The notes: a model not told the origin generated them from the sequence alone. Counted from the stretch's first letter, positions 9,927 to 20,078 are shown. The stretch: DNA of 64,000 nucleotides from Corallococcus carmarthensis (GCF_003611695.1 NZ_RAWE01000026.1:1-64000); one strand, 5' to 3'. Made by a program: numbers and translations.

Positions 9927-11354
9927 ATGTTCCGTTTCCGGCTCGGGAGCGTCCCCGTCCACGTCCACACGAGTCACCTGCTGTTCTCCGCGGTGCTCGC
10001 CTACCAGTCCCTGCCGGTGCCGGGGCGTCACTCGGGTGCCGGGTGGATGGGGGACCAGCTGGCCGACCCCTCGTCGCCCGGGCACATGGGCGCGGTGGTG
10101 ACCTACGTGCTGTCGTGGATGTTCATCGTGTTCGTGTCCGTGCTCGTCCATGAGTTGGGGCACGCGGTGGCCTTCCGCTTCTTTGGATACCAGCCGAGCG
10201 TGGACCTGGTCTTCATGGGCGGCGTGACCCGGCCCAACACGGACGCGCCCCTGCCCTGGCACAAGGACGTGGTGAGCAGCTTCGCGGGCCCGCTGGCGGG
10301 GCTGACGCTGGGCGTCCTGTGCTGGGCGGTGCTGATGCAGGTGCGGGGCCGCTCGGAGGTGGCGGACTTCTTCCTGGGCAACTTCTTCTTCGCCAACATG
10401 GTGTGGGCGGTGCTGAACCTGCTGCCGGTGCCTCCTTTGGATGGCGGGCACATCAGCACGGCGCTGGCGACGCGGATGTTCGGGCGGCGCGGCTTCATTG
10501 TGTCCCACGTGCTGGCGCTGGGGCTGTGCGTGGGCATGGTGCTGCTCGCCATCAAGAGCGGGGCCCTGTTCATGGGCGTCCTCTTCGCCATGTTCGGCTT
10601 CCAGGCTTTCCGCGTGCTGGCGGACGTGATGCGCGCGCGCAACGAGGCGAAGGAGGAGGAAGGTCCCAAGGCCCAGGCCCTGCGCGAGGCCCAGCAGGCC
10701 CTGCGCGAGGACCGGCTGGACGACGCATGGCGGCTGGGCAACCTGCTGCTGGAGACCGAGGGCCTGTCCCCGGGGCTCACCAGCCGCGCTCATTATCTGT
10801 TGGGCTGGGTGGCGCTGAAGCAGGGCCACGGGCGGCCCGCGCTGGACCACTTCTCCCAGGTGCAGGGCCAGCCGGTGGAGATGCACGCGGTGGCGGCGGC
10901 GTTCTCCCTGGTGGGGGATGACGCGCGGGCGGTGGGCTACTGGAAGCAGGCGTGGGGCGAGTCGCAGGACCGCACCGTGATGCACGAGTACGCGGGCGCG
11001 CTCATCCGGCTGGGCCAGGTGAACGAGGCGCTGCGGCTGCCCGGCGTGGACCCGGCGGCCGCGTTCCGGTGCGCGGAGCGGGCGCTGTTCATCCGGGGTG
11101 CCTATTCTGAGGCCGCGGCGGTGAGCGAAGCGGCCCTGAAGCACGTGCCGGACCCGGGCATCGCGTATGACGCGGCGTGCGCCTTCGCGCGTGCGGGCAA
11201 CGTGGCGGACGCGGTGCGGCTGCTCCAGCGGGCGGAGGCCCTGGGCTTCAAGGACGGGGCCTATGCCTCCTCCGATGAGGACCTGGCGCACCTGCACGGA
11301 CACCCCCCCTTCGAGGAGTGGCTGGCGCGGCTGCGGCCGGCCGCCTCGCCCTGA
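9927..11354 (+). CDS. Site-2-type M50 membrane metalloprotease with TPR tail
   Basis: A 475-residue protein. The N-terminal half is polytopic and carries the zinc motif HELGH at 75-79 and the third-ligand motif NLLPVPPLDGGH with D172. Both are hallmarks of M50 proteases, which cut transmembrane segments and often release membrane-held regulators. The C-terminal half (about 230-475) is soluble and has TPR-like helical repeats. No PDZ domain is present. It lies directly upstream of an ECF sigma / anti-sigma pair on the same strand, 67 bp apart. That makes proteolysis of the anti-sigma a reasonable but unproven link. ATG 9927 is used; the frame is open far upstream as antisense of dusB. Confidence 0.88.
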   Translation: MFRFRLGSVPVHVHTSHLLFSAVLAYQSLPVPGRHSGAGWMGDQLADPSSPGHMGAVVTYVLSWMFIVFVSVLVHELGHAVAFRFFGYQPSVDLVFMGGVTRPNTDAPLPWHKDVVSSFAGPLAGLTLGVLCWAVLMQVRGRSEVADFFLGNFFFANMVWAVLNLLPVPPLDGGHISTALATRMFGRRGFIVSHVLALGLCVGMVLLAIKSGALFMGVLFAMFGFQAFRVLADVMRARNEAKEEEGPKAQALREAQQALREDRLDDAWRLGNLLLETEGLSPGLTSRAHYLLGWVALKQGHGRPALDHFSQVQGQPVEMHAVAAAFSLVGDDARAVGYWKQAWGESQDRTVMHEYAGALIRLGQVNEALRLPGVDPAAAFRCAERALFIRGAYSEAAAVSEAALKHVPDPGIAYDAACAFARAGNVADAVRLLQRAEALGFKDGAYASSDEDLAHLHGHPPFEEWLARLRPAASP

Positions 11355-11421
11355 GCAGGCAGCCGCGGGGCGACTTTCTCCCTCGCGGCCCCCCGCGGGC
11401 CCTAGAGTCCGCGTCCGTCCC

Positions 11422-12051
11422 GTGAGCCCTTCGTCCCCTCCCGTGAAACCCTCCGCCGCGCCCGTGCGTACCGGGGACATGCCGGCATCCTCGGGAGCTT
11501 CCGGCGACCCGGACGAGGTGTTGATGGAGCGGTTCTGCCAGGGAGACGCGCAGGCGTTCGACGCGCTCTTCCAGCGCTATGCGCGCCCCGTCCAGGGGTA
11601 CCTGGCGCGGCTGACGGGCAGCCCCGCCACCGCCGAGGACCTGGCCCAGCTCACCTTCCTGTCCCTGGTGCGCGCGCGGGGCCGCTATCAAGCGGGCGCC
11701 CGCGTCCGCCCGTGGCTGTACGCCATCGCCACCAACGCCGCGCGGGACCATGCGCGCCGCCACCGCCGGCCGGAGGACCTCACGCCCGAGGGAGAGCTGC
11801 CCCTCACCGCCGTGGCGGACACGCCGGAGCCGCGCGACGCGGGCCTGGAGCGCGCGGTGCAACGCGCCCTGGCGCAGCTTCCGGAAGGCCAGCGGCTGCC
11901 CATCCTCATGCACCGCTTCGAGGGCATGGGCTTCGCCGAAATCGCCGAGTCCCTGGGCCTCACCGAGAGCGCGGTGAAGGTCCGCGCCCACCGGGGCTAT
12001 GCGCGCCTGCGCGAGCTGCTCGCCCCCCTTCAGCAGGAGACCTCGCGATGA
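11422..12051 (+). CDS. ECF-type RNA polymerase sigma factor
   Basis: About 209 residues. The sigma-2 region runs from DEVLMERFCQGDAQAFDALFQRY through the -10 binding helix (AEDLAQLTFLSLVRAR), and RPWLYAIATNAARDHARR follows. Sigma-4 is the helix-turn-helix near the C-terminus (FAEIAESLGLTESAVKVRAHRG). The order and short linker are those of an ECF factor. Its TGA overlaps the ATG of the membrane anti-sigma gene by 4 bp, so the two are probably translationally coupled. The start is uncertain: GTG 11422 is given, and ATG 11479 (190 residues) is equally possible because the first 25 residues are low-complexity. Confidence 0.92.
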   Translation: MSPSSPPVKPSAAPVRTGDMPASSGASGDPDEVLMERFCQGDAQAFDALFQRYARPVQGYLARLTGSPATAEDLAQLTFLSLVRARGRYQAGARVRPWLYAIATNAARDHARRHRRPEDLTPEGELPLTAVADTPEPRDAGLERAVQRALAQLPEGQRLPILMHRFEGMGFAEIAESLGLTESAVKVRAHRGYARLRELLAPLQQETSR

Positions 12052-12830
12052 CGCCCGAGTGCGAACGCGTCCTGGACTGCCTGGACGGCCCGTTGCCCCC
12101 GGACCTGGCGTCGCACGCGGCCGGGTGCGCGGACTGCCGCGCCCTGCTGGAGGGCTTCCACGTCCTGGCGCCTCCCGCCGCCCTTCCGCCCCCCGTGCCC
12201 ATCAATGAGGCGAAGCTCGAACAGACGCGGCGCCAGTCCCTCACGGAGCTGGCCGCGCACCCCCTGCCCACGCCGTGGTGGAAGGAGGTGGCGGTGCTGC
12301 TCGCCGCCTATCTGGGCGTGGGCGCGGTGGGCCTGTTCGTGGTGGGCCGGCACGGGATGATGCTCAACAGCGCGTCGCCGTGGGTGGTGGCGCTCGTGGC
12401 GCTGCTCATCATCGTGGGCGTGGGCGGAGGCGCCATGGTGGCCCTGGCGCCGAGGCAGCGCACCTGGCCCTTCACGCTCGTGGCCGTGGGCGCGCTCGTC
12501 GTGGCGCTGGCGCAGCTGTCCGGGCGCTCGGGCGTCCAGGTGCGGCCCTTCCTCGCGGGCACCCTGGGGTGCATGGGCGCGGAGGTGGCGCTGTCCGTGG
12601 TGCCGCTGTCCCTGGCGCTCGTGCTCCTGTGCCGCTCCGCCTTCCAGCCCGTGCGGGCGCTGGCGGCGGGCCTGTCCTCCGCCGGTGTGAGCCTGCTGGT
12701 ACTGCATGTGCACTGCCCGGATGGCAGCGCGGGCCACCTGATGCTGGGCCACGTGCTGCCGTGGTTCGTGCTGGCGGGCGTGGCGGTGTTCATCCGCTCG
12801 CGCCTGCCGTCCCGCACGTACGCGCCCTGA
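12048..12830 (+). CDS. NrsF-like (DUF1109) membrane anti-sigma factor with zinc-binding motif
   Basis: A 260-residue protein. The N-terminal 35 residues hold a HxxxCxxC anti-sigma zinc motif (H23, C27, C30) in a segment rich in Cys and Asp. From about residue 80 there are about six hydrophobic segments separated by short loops, as in NrsF/DUF1109 anti-sigma factors. It should hold the upstream ECF factor at the membrane until a signal arrives. The ATGA overlap with the sigma gene supports partnership. The combination of a ZAS-like N-terminus and an NrsF-like membrane domain is read from the sequence; the signal sensed is unknown. Confidence 0.82.
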   Translation: MTPECERVLDCLDGPLPPDLASHAAGCADCRALLEGFHVLAPPAALPPPVPINEAKLEQTRRQSLTELAAHPLPTPWWKEVAVLLAAYLGVGAVGLFVVGRHGMMLNSASPWVVALVALLIIVGVGGGAMVALAPRQRTWPFTLVAVGALVVALAQLSGRSGVQVRPFLAGTLGCMGAEVALSVVPLSLALVLLCRSAFQPVRALAAGLSSAGVSLLVLHVHCPDGSAGHLMLGHVLPWFVLAGVAVFIRSRLPSRTYAP

Positions 12831-12870
12831 AGCTCCGGCGAAGCTCCGGCGAAGCTCCGGCGAAGCTCCA
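12830..12870. repeat. 11-bp tandem repeat, 3.7 copies
   Basis: The unit AAGCTCCGGCG is repeated three times exactly and then partially, beginning in the stop codon of the anti-sigma gene and ending 5 bp before the stop of the convergent peroxiredoxin gene. It does not fold into a strong hairpin. It is probably a slippage product in non-coding sequence. Confidence 0.8.
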
Positions 12871-12875
12871 GCGCC

Positions 12876-13316
12876 CTACTGGAGCCGCGACAGCGCTTCC
12901 TGGGGGAAGGCGCGCGCGTCCACCTTGGCGTGCCACTCCTTGATGCGGCCATCCGGCCCGATGACGACGCCCACCCGGCGCGCGTTGGCGGCCGAGGCGT
13001 CATCCGCGGCGCCGTAGGCCAGCCCCACCTTGCGATCCACGTCGCTCAGGAGCGGGAAGTTGAAGCCGAACTTCTGGGAGAAGGCCTGGTTCTCCTCCGG
13101 CGTGTCGAAGCTGATGCCCAGGATGACGGTGCCCTTCGCCTCGTACTGGGTCTTGTGGTCGCGGAAGGAGCAGCCCTCCGCGGTGCATCCGGGCGTGTCC
13201 GCCTTCGGGTAGAACCAGAGCACCACGTTCTTGCCCCGGTAGTCCGACAGCCGGTGCGTCTTCCCCACCGAGTCCTGCACGGTGAACTCCGGCGCCACGT
13301 CTCCCTGCTTGAGCAT
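12876..13316 (-). CDS. bcp: Bcp/PrxQ-type thioredoxin-dependent peroxiredoxin
   Basis: A 146-residue cytoplasmic peroxidase that reduces hydrogen peroxide and organic hydroperoxides. The peroxidatic cysteine is C44 in ADTPGCT and the resolving cysteine is C49 five residues on, the atypical 2-Cys arrangement of the Bcp/PrxQ class. The rest of the thioredoxin fold is intact. ATG 13316 is chosen because AGGAGG lies 8 bp upstream; the frame extends to 13526 but the extra 70 residues look non-coding. It is divergent from the CLC transporter gene. Confidence 0.94.
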   Translation of the reverse strand: MLKQGDVAPEFTVQDSVGKTHRLSDYRGKNVVLWFYPKADTPGCTAEGCSFRDHKTQYEAKGTVILGISFDTPEENQAFSQKFGFNFPLLSDVDRKVGLAYGAADDASAANARRVGVVIGPDGRIKEWHAKVDARAFPQEALSRLQ

Positions 13317-13493
13317 GTGCGATGCCTCCTTCATGGGGTGGAAACCGGGGCCGTCGTAGCACGCCCGGGGGGCGGGAAGCCGGGCACCGCTCGGGCGATG
13401 TGTGGAGTGGAGTGCAGGCGGACGGCGCCGGAGTGACACCTTCATCAAGAAGCTTGAAACCCACCGGGGTCCTCCGTTTAGTAGGTGCACCAA

Positions 13494-15605
13494 ATGAACG
13501 ACTCCGACGAACCTCCGCCTGCTCATTCGCAGCGGGTGGCCGCGCTCACGGCCCGGGCGCGCCAGAACCTTTCACGCCTCATCTATTTCCTGCTGGGCGC
13601 GTCCAATCGCATCCGCCTGCCGACCCCCTCGGTGTTGCCCATCGCGGGCGCGGTGGTGGGGCTCTACAGCGGACTGGCCGCGGGCATCTTCTCCAACCTC
13701 ATTGGCGTGATGAGCGGCATCACGTTCAGCGCCGCGGAGCTGGCGACGACGCTGAGGCCGCAGCGGCTGCGCACATTGATGGAGTCGCTCGCCTCCGCGC
13801 GCTGGCACCTGGAATACGCGCTCGTGGGCGTGCCGCTGGCGCTGGGCGCGCTCTTGCTTGCGCGGGTGATTGAGCCCGGCGGCCCGCGCGATGAGGTGAA
13901 GCGCCGCCTGCGCCTGCTGGCGCTGCTGACGCTGGGCGCGCTGTCGCTCTACTACCCGCTCGTGGGCCTGGCGGCCGTGAACGCCGTGTTCGGCCACGCG
14001 CACAACCTGCCCGCGGCGCTGCCGCACCTGCCCTGGTGGTTGATGTTGCTCGCGCCCACGGTGGGTGGCCTGGCCGTGGGGCGGCTGTTGCGCGACCGGC
14101 CGGAGACGCACGGCCATGGCCTTCCGGAGGTGGTGCGCGCGGTGAAGAGCGGCGCCAACGTGGTGCCCGCGGACCGCGGGTTGCTCAAGCTCATCGCGTC
14201 CGCCATCACCATTGGCAGCGGCGGCTCCGCGGGCCGCGAAGGCCCCATCGTCTATGGAGGCGCGGCGTTCGCGTCCAGCGTGGGGCGCGTGCTGGGCTTC
14301 AGCCGCAAGGAGCTGTCCATCCTGCTGGCGTGCGGCGCGGGCGCGGGCATCTCCGCGTCCTTCAACGCCCCCATCGCGGGCGCGGTGTTCGCGATGGAGA
14401 TCATCCTGCGCGAGTTCGAGCTGCGGGTGTTCTCCCCCATCATCCTGGCGAGCGTGGCGGGCACCCTGGTGAGCCGGGGCGTGCTGGACGAGGCGCCCAT
14501 GATCAACCGGGTCAACTACGAGCTGGTCAGTGGCTCGGAGGTGTTCGCCTACGCGGCGCTGGGCATCGGGTGTGGGTTGCTCGCGTTCGCGTTCGTGAAG
14601 CTGTTGCACGGCGTGGAGCACTTCTTCCAAGGTCGCTCGGGCGGAAAGCTGTCCCCGTGGTTGGGGAAGAAGCCGCTGCCGGTGCGCGCCGCGCTGGGGG
14701 GCCTCTGCACGGGCGTCCTCGTGTTCCTCAGCCCCACGGTGTGGGGCAGCGGGCACGACTACATCAACCTGGCGGCGGCAGGTCAGCTGCCCTTCCTCTT
14801 CCTGGTGACGGCGTGCGTGCTGAAGCTCGTGGCCACGTCGCTCACCATCGGCTCGGGGGGCTCCGGCGGCACGTTCTTCCCGGCGGCCCTCATTGGCGCC
14901 ATGGCGGGCGGCGCGTTCGGCACGCTGGTGCACTACTTCTTCCCGCACGCCACGGGGCCCAGCGGCGCGTACGCCATCGTGGGCATGGGCGGCGCGGTGG
15001 CGGCGCTCACGCGCGGCCCGCTCACCGGCATGATGATGTTGTACGAGCTGAGCGGCAGCCACGAAATCATCCTGCCCTTGATGGTGACGTGCACCATCGC
15101 GTCCGCGCTGTGCACCTTCCTCACGGAGCGCACCGCGCCCAAGGTGCAGAGCGATGAAGACCTGCTCGTGGCCACGCACGTGCGGGCCCTGATGACGGAG
15201 GTGCCGGCGGTGCCCGCGGGCACGCCGCTGCGCTCGCTGACGGACCAGCTGCTCACGTCCGAGGCCGGCACGCTGCCGGTGCTGGACACGCAAGGCAACC
15301 TCTACGGCACGGTGCAGGTGGAGCAGCTGCGCGAGGTGTGGCGCGACGAATCCATGTACCCGCTGCTGGTGGCCAGCGACCTGGCGCGCAAGCTGCCCGC
15401 GCTGGCGCCGGACTCGGACCTGGCGCATGCGCTCCAGGTGATGGACCAGGAGGACGTGGACGCGCTGCCGGTGACCCCCGTGCTGGGGCTGGCCCCGTGC
15501 GGACTCCTCACCCGCGCCGCCGTCCGGCGCTTCCTCTTCGCGCAGCACACACGCGAGCACGCCACGGGCAACTACCCCGTCACCCCCTCCGAGGCGACGC
15601 ACTGA
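13494..15605 (+). CDS. CLC-family chloride channel/transporter with C-terminal CBS pair
   Basis: A 703-residue membrane protein. CLC motifs are intact: [11 protein letters not shown] at 241-251 with the gating glutamate E249, and [12 protein letters not shown] near residue 458. The gating glutamate suggests a chloride/proton antiporter or a gated channel; the difference cannot be decided here. The last 140 residues form two CBS modules (from [11 protein letters not shown] and from [12 protein letters not shown]), which in relatives bind adenine nucleotides and control transport. ATG 13494 is used; GTG 13485 is an alternative three codons upstream. It is divergent from bcp. Confidence 0.93.
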   Translation: MNDSDEPPPAHSQRVAALTARARQNLSRLIYFLLGASNRIRLPTPSVLPIAGAVVGLYSGLAAGIFSNLIGVMSGITFSAAELATTLRPQRLRTLMESLASARWHLEYALVGVPLALGALLLARVIEPGGPRDEVKRRLRLLALLTLGALSLYYPLVGLAAVNAVFGHAHNLPAALPHLPWWLMLLAPTVGGLAVGRLLRDRPETHGHGLPEVVRAVKSGANVVPADRGLLKLIASAITIGSGGSAGREGPIVYGGAAFASSVGRVLGFSRKELSILLACGAGAGISASFNAPIAGAVFAMEIILREFELRVFSPIILASVAGTLVSRGVLDEAPMINRVNYELVSGSEVFAYAALGIGCGLLAFAFVKLLHGVEHFFQGRSGGKLSPWLGKKPLPVRAALGGLCTGVLVFLSPTVWGSGHDYINLAAAGQLPFLFLVTACVLKLVATSLTIGSGGSGGTFFPAALIGAMAGGAFGTLVHYFFPHATGPSGAYAIVGMGGAVAALTRGPLTGMMMLYELSGSHEIILPLMVTCTIASALCTFLTERTAPKVQSDEDLLVATHVRALMTEVPAVPAGTPLRSLTDQLLTSEAGTLPVLDTQGNLYGTVQVEQLREVWRDESMYPLLVASDLARKLPALAPDSDLAHALQVMDQEDVDALPVTPVLGLAPCGLLTRAAVRRFLFAQHTREHATGNYPVTPSEATH

Positions 15606-15654
15606 GCGGCGGCTCCCGGCCGACTCCTGGGATTGCCGCCAGGGCAGCCACCCA

Positions 15655-15681
15655 CGGCGGGAGCGCATCCAGCTCCCGCCG
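15655..15681. terminator. Hairpin between convergent genes
   Basis: A perfect 10-bp stem (CGGCGGGAGC and its complement) with a 7-nt loop lies 50 bp after the CLC stop and 31 bp before the stop of the convergent secreted-protein gene. There is no U-tract on either strand, so it is a candidate bidirectional terminator or RNA-stabilising hairpin only. Confidence 0.5.
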
Positions 15682-15711
15682 CGCGAGCGCCCTTCAACGT
15701 GCCCCGAACCG

Positions 15712-16278
15712 CTAGTAGATCCCCAACGTCAGCTCAAGCTCGCACGTCACGGGGTCGACGCCAGATTGCGGCGGAGAGAAGGTGCACACCACGCCCTGGT
15801 TCCCCTTGGGATAGGTGGTGACAAACGCCTCGCAGCCGCTGCTCGAGTAGACGACGCCAACCGCGAAGACGCACGCCTTGGCGTTGCCCCATGGGTCCGC
15901 TGGGTTCGTCGTATAGGCGATGCCTTGACTCCAGTTCGTTGCGGGCGGAACCTCTGTCTGCGCGAAGCCGGTGCCACTTATCGTCGCGGGCGTCTGCACA
16001 ATGACGTTTCCACTCAGGGAGTTTCCGTCCTTATAGAGAGTCGTGCCGGTGCCATTGACGATGTAGAAGGTCTCGGTGACGTACGACATGAGCCGCTGCG
16101 AACCGGACAGGTCGCGCACGGGAACCGGGATGGGGCTCCCCAGGCTGGCCACGAACTCCTCGGCCATGAGCTGCGAGTCGAAGTCCCCCGGCTCCTCGGC
16201 GGAAGCGGACGCAGCGGCCAGCAACGCGGCGCCCACCAGGGCAGGAACGGCCAGGTACTTCACTCCGTGGCGCGGCAT
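15712..16278 (-). CDS. Secreted hypothetical protein
   Basis: A 188-residue protein not recognised as a known family. Residues 1-26 form a signal peptide (basic start, hydrophobic core, ASASA before the expected cleavage). The mature part is Thr/Ser/Gly-rich with likely beta strands and four cysteines in its last 55 residues, suggesting disulphides and an extracytoplasmic location. GGAGAG lies 6 bp before ATG 16278; an open extension to 16542 is rejected. GC and codon use look a little less extreme than in neighbours. No partner gene is obvious on either side. Confidence 0.72.
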   Translation of the reverse strand: MPRHGVKYLAVPALVGAALLAAASASAEEPGDFDSQLMAEEFVASLGSPIPVPVRDLSGSQRLMSYVTETFYIVNGTGTTLYKDGNSLSGNVIVQTPATISGTGFAQTEVPPATNWSQGIAYTTNPADPWGNAKACVFAVGVVYSSSGCEAFVTTYPKGNQGVVCTFSPPQSGVDPVTCELELTLGIY

Positions 16279-16495
16279 GTGAGGCTCTCCATTGTCTGAG
16301 GTAGGCCCTCCCAGGCCATGGACTGACTTTCCGGCGAGGGCAAACGAATGGCTAACATGCCATTCATTGAAATGACAATTGCAACCACTCAAAAGCTCCA
16401 ATTCCATTCCTGATGGAGATGTCCGACCAAGACAGAGGAAGGCCGCTACGGGCGGGTCTGTCAGGAAACCCGGGGAGCAGGCATCCTTGGGCGCC

Positions 16496-19400
16496 ATGTC
16501 CGAACCCGCCCTGTCCGCCCTGCGCGCCGAGCTGTCCTCCACCTTCCACGATGCTCGGGTGCGTCACATGGTGGCCCTGGGCACGAAGGCCCGGACGGAC
16601 CCGGAAGCGCAGGCGCTGCTGGACGCGATGGCCCGGGGGGACGCCTCCGAGCGGCGGCTGGCCCTGGCGGCCCAGTTCACGCGCCGCGACGGCGAGGCGG
16701 TGCTGAAGGCCACGGCGGACGAATCCTTCCGCGTGCGTGCCCTGGCGTTCGAGCTGGTGTCACTGGCCTGTGACGATGCCCAGGCCCTGGAGGCGCTGCG
16801 GATGGCGCACGGCATGCGCCGCGAGCAGTCCGTGCTGCACCAGCTGCGGAAGCGGAAGCGGCACGCCGTCATCGACGCGTTCCTGGACGGGCTGGCGCAG
16901 CGGGGCGAGCACGTCACCTTCGCGGACACCCTGCCCCTGGCCACCGAAGCGACCCTGCGCCGGCACCTGGCCCAGGCGCTGGAGCGGCCCAGCCACCGGT
17001 TCTGGGCGCGGTTGGCGCGGCATGCGCCGCCGGTGCTGGGACAGGTGTTGCTGGAGCGGCTGCGCGCGGTGCAGGGCGAGCCCGACCCCGTCACGCGGCA
17101 GCACCTGGGATGGGGCATGACGTGGCTGGCGGAGCGGGCGCCGGACCTCGCGGAGTCGCTGCTGGCCGTGCTGCTGGAGCGGGGCATCCCGCCGGATGAG
17201 CACGCCGTGCGGGCACTGGCGCGGCGGCGCCCCATGCGCCTGGTGGCGCTCGTGCGTCAGCATCCCCCGGCGTTCCTCCCCCATCTGTTGTTCGCGAAGA
17301 ACGTGGCGGCGCTGGATGCCGAATCCCTGACGTGGGTCGCCCGGCGTGACCCGACGCTGCTGGGCCGCGCGGAGGACGCGCTGAAGGAGCTGACGGAGCC
17401 GATGCGCCAGACGCTCACCGAGGCCTGGGCGGCCTCCGTGGAGCGCGCGCCCGCGTGGGGCACGCCGCTCATCACCCGCATCGCGGACCCGGCCCTTCGC
17501 GAGAGCGTCTACGCGCGCTGGACGGTGGGGGCTCGCAACCGGGACGGAGTCATCGCGCCGGAGTACGTGCGGCACCTGCCGGTGGACCTGCGCGAGCGGG
17601 AGGCGCGCCGGCACCTGAACGAGGTGGTGGCGCTGGGCACCCGCGCCGAGGCGCGCATCTCCTTTGCGCGCTTCCTGCCCTGGGATGAGGCGCTGGGCGC
17701 GCTGCGGGGCGCGCTGGGACACCCGGACGCGGCGATGCGCGGCGAGGGACTGGGCGCCCTGCTGGCGCTGCCCGGCCTGCGTCCGGACGAGCCCGCGTGG
17801 GTGGCTCCCGCGCTGGCGGCGGTGCTGGCCCGGAAGAACGAACAGGACCCCGTGCGCGGGGTGATGCTGCAGGCGCTGGCCGCGTGGCCCCGGCGGATGT
17901 GGCGCGCCGAGCACACCGAGGCCCTGGGCCGGATGCTGCGCGACGCGCTGGACGCGGCGGACCTGTCGGCGGGGACGGCGCAGTCGGCGGAGCGGCTGCT
18001 GGTGCGGGCCTTCGGCGCGGATCCGGCGTGGGGCGCGCAGTGGCTGGGCACCTTCCTCAAGGAGCGCGGGCGCATCCACGACGCGGGGCTGGGCCACCGG
18101 TTGACGGACGACGAGGTGCGCCGGGCCGCGCCGTACCTGCTGACGCTGGCCAAGAGCTGGGCGGAGCGCGAGCGCGGCGGTCCCCTGCTCCAGCTCGCGG
18201 CGAGCCTGGGCAAGCGCGCGGCGCTGGTGGCCGGCCTGTCGGACTGGCTCGTCTCCGTGCGTGACGTGACACCCGACAACCGGCTGGCGCTGGGGCTGAC
18301 GGCGTGGCTGATGCAGGAGGACCGGCCGCGTTTCGAGTCGACGCTCGCGAGCACCCTGCGGCGCTGGCGGGACCGCGGCTGGGACGACGAGGTGGTGGCG
18401 CTGGCGGCGGCCGAGAAGCGCGGGCGCCCCCTGCACCGGGAGCTGGTGGAGGAGCTGGAGCGGGTGGCGCTGCGGCTGGACAAGCCGTCCGGCAACGCGC
18501 TGTGGGTGCTGCGCTACCGCGCGGTGAAGGATTTCGACCGGATGCTGCCCGCGCTGCTCAAGCGGGACGAGAGCGCCATCGCCATCCCGGTGGTGCGCGA
18601 GTTCCTGCACCGGCGGCGGCAGGACCTGCTGGGGCCGTACCTCCACTCGCCGGCCATCACCGGCCAGTTCGCCACGGGAGCGACGCACTGGATATTGCCG
18701 TTCGACTCGGGGTTCTTCCGGTGGACGGTGGAGCAGAACCGGGCGTATTCGCGGGCGCTCGCGAGGCTGTGCGAGGACCTGGAGCGGGACACGCCCACGC
18801 TGCTGGCGGCGGTGACGCGGATGGCGGCGCTGGACTGGGCGCCGATGGACGCGCTCCTGGCGCTGGCGGACGACAAGCGGCCCGCGGTGCAGGAGCGGGC
18901 CCTGCGGGTGATGGCGCGGTGCGACCAGGGCCAGGGCGTTCCCACGCTGCTGCGGTGCCTGGAGGATTCGCGCGCGCGCATCGCCATCTACGGGCTGCGC
19001 CGCGCGTTCAACGGCATGCCGGTGACGCGGGTGCTGTCGCTGCTGGCGGAGGTGCCGCTCACCAAGGTCACGGTGGCGAAGGAGGTGGTGCGCCTGTTGG
19101 GCGAGCTGCGCTCGGACGCGGGCTATGCGCGGCTGCTGGAGCTGGACGCGAAGCCCCTGCACCGTGACGTGCGCATCGCGCTCTTGCGCGCGCTGTGGGA
19201 CCACCTGGACCGCGAGCCCACGTGGGCGGTGTTCGAGCGCGCCGTCTCCGGCGAGGACGCCATCATGGCGTCGCGCGTGGGAGACATCCCGGCGGACCGG
19301 CTGACCGAGGCGCTGGATGCGCGGCTGTCCGCGCTGCTCGCGAAGGTGCTGGCGCGGCCGGAGCCGGATGCGCGCATCGACCTGCTGCGGCGCGCGGCGT

Positions 19401-20056
19401 GGCTGCCGGTGAAGGACCGCGAGCGGGTGTTTCTCTCCGCCTGTGGCGCGCGGCTGGCTTCGCCCTACGACGACGAGGTGCGCGCGGCGATGGGGGCGCT
19501 GGTGTACCGGGCCGACGAGCGCGACGTGGCGCTGATGGAGCGGATGCTGGCGGCGGTGGTGGAGGACCGGCGCGCGCTGAGCGTGGCGATGGACGCGCTG
19601 CTCCAGCCTCGGGAGCGGATGCGGCCCGTGCCCCTGAACACGGTGCAGGGACTGGTGACGGGGCTCCTCACGAAGGACCCGTGTCTGGCGACGCTGCGCG
19701 TGCGCTGCGCGGTGGTGGCGCTGGCTCCGTCAGCCTTCGCGAGCCATCTGGACACGATGGGCCGGGAGGGGTGGCTCCATGCGGACGCGCTGATGGCGGC
19801 CCAGGTGGCGGTGTCGAACCTGCCGGTGGAGACGATGGAGGCGGTGGGCGCGCGCCTGGCGCTCAGCCCCAGTCCGGAGGCGCGTCGCGTGGCCCTGCAC
19901 TGCCTGGTGCGCGATGCGGCGGACGGACGCGGCTGGACGGCGGAGCGGCTGGCGAAGCTCGCCACGTTCCAGCGCGACGCATCACCGCTGGTGGCTGGCG
20001 CCGCGCAGTTCGTGTTCCCGCCTCGGGAGATGGTGAAGGCGCCGCAAGGGACCTGA
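16496..20056 (+). CDS. Large HEAT-like helical-repeat protein of unknown function
   Basis: 1186 residues, almost entirely predicted helix in repeated pairs of the HEAT/Armadillo style, for example the runs around residues 290-400 and 780-1000. There is no signal peptide, membrane segment, catalytic motif or zinc motif that I can see. Such solenoids usually scaffold protein complexes. Leu, Ala and Arg dominate, typical of high-GC helical proteins. The start ATG 16496 is chosen over the open frame to 16379, because the upstream 39 residues look unlike the rest. It stands alone: divergent from a secreted-protein gene and followed by two palindromes and a convergent glycosyltransferase gene. Confidence 0.75.
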   Translation: MSEPALSALRAELSSTFHDARVRHMVALGTKARTDPEAQALLDAMARGDASERRLALAAQFTRRDGEAVLKATADESFRVRALAFELVSLACDDAQALEALRMAHGMRREQSVLHQLRKRKRHAVIDAFLDGLAQRGEHVTFADTLPLATEATLRRHLAQALERPSHRFWARLARHAPPVLGQVLLERLRAVQGEPDPVTRQHLGWGMTWLAERAPDLAESLLAVLLERGIPPDEHAVRALARRRPMRLVALVRQHPPAFLPHLLFAKNVAALDAESLTWVARRDPTLLGRAEDALKELTEPMRQTLTEAWAASVERAPAWGTPLITRIADPALRESVYARWTVGARNRDGVIAPEYVRHLPVDLREREARRHLNEVVALGTRAEARISFARFLPWDEALGALRGALGHPDAAMRGEGLGALLALPGLRPDEPAWVAPALAAVLARKNEQDPVRGVMLQALAAWPRRMWRAEHTEALGRMLRDALDAADLSAGTAQSAERLLVRAFGADPAWGAQWLGTFLKERGRIHDAGLGHRLTDDEVRRAAPYLLTLAKSWAERERGGPLLQLAASLGKRAALVAGLSDWLVSVRDVTPDNRLALGLTAWLMQEDRPRFESTLASTLRRWRDRGWDDEVVALAAAEKRGRPLHRELVEELERVALRLDKPSGNALWVLRYRAVKDFDRMLPALLKRDESAIAIPVVREFLHRRRQDLLGPYLHSPAITGQFATGATHWILPFDSGFFRWTVEQNRAYSRALARLCEDLERDTPTLLAAVTRMAALDWAPMDALLALADDKRPAVQERALRVMARCDQGQGVPTLLRCLEDSRARIAIYGLRRAFNGMPVTRVLSLLAEVPLTKVTVAKEVVRLLGELRSDAGYARLLELDAKPLHRDVRIALLRALWDHLDREPTWAVFERAVSGEDAIMASRVGDIPADRLTEALDARLSALLAKVLARPEPDARIDLLRRAAWLPVKDRERVFLSACGARLASPYDDEVRAAMGALVYRADERDVALMERMLAAVVEDRRALSVAMDALLQPRERMRPVPLNTVQGLVTGLLTKDPCLATLRVRCAVVALAPSAFASHLDTMGREGWLHADALMAAQVAVSNLPVETMEAVGARLALSPSPEARRVALHCLVRDAADGRGWTAERLAKLATFQRDASPLVAGAAQFVFPPREMVKAPQGT

Positions 20057-20078
20057 GCCCCCCGCCCGACGCGGCCCA

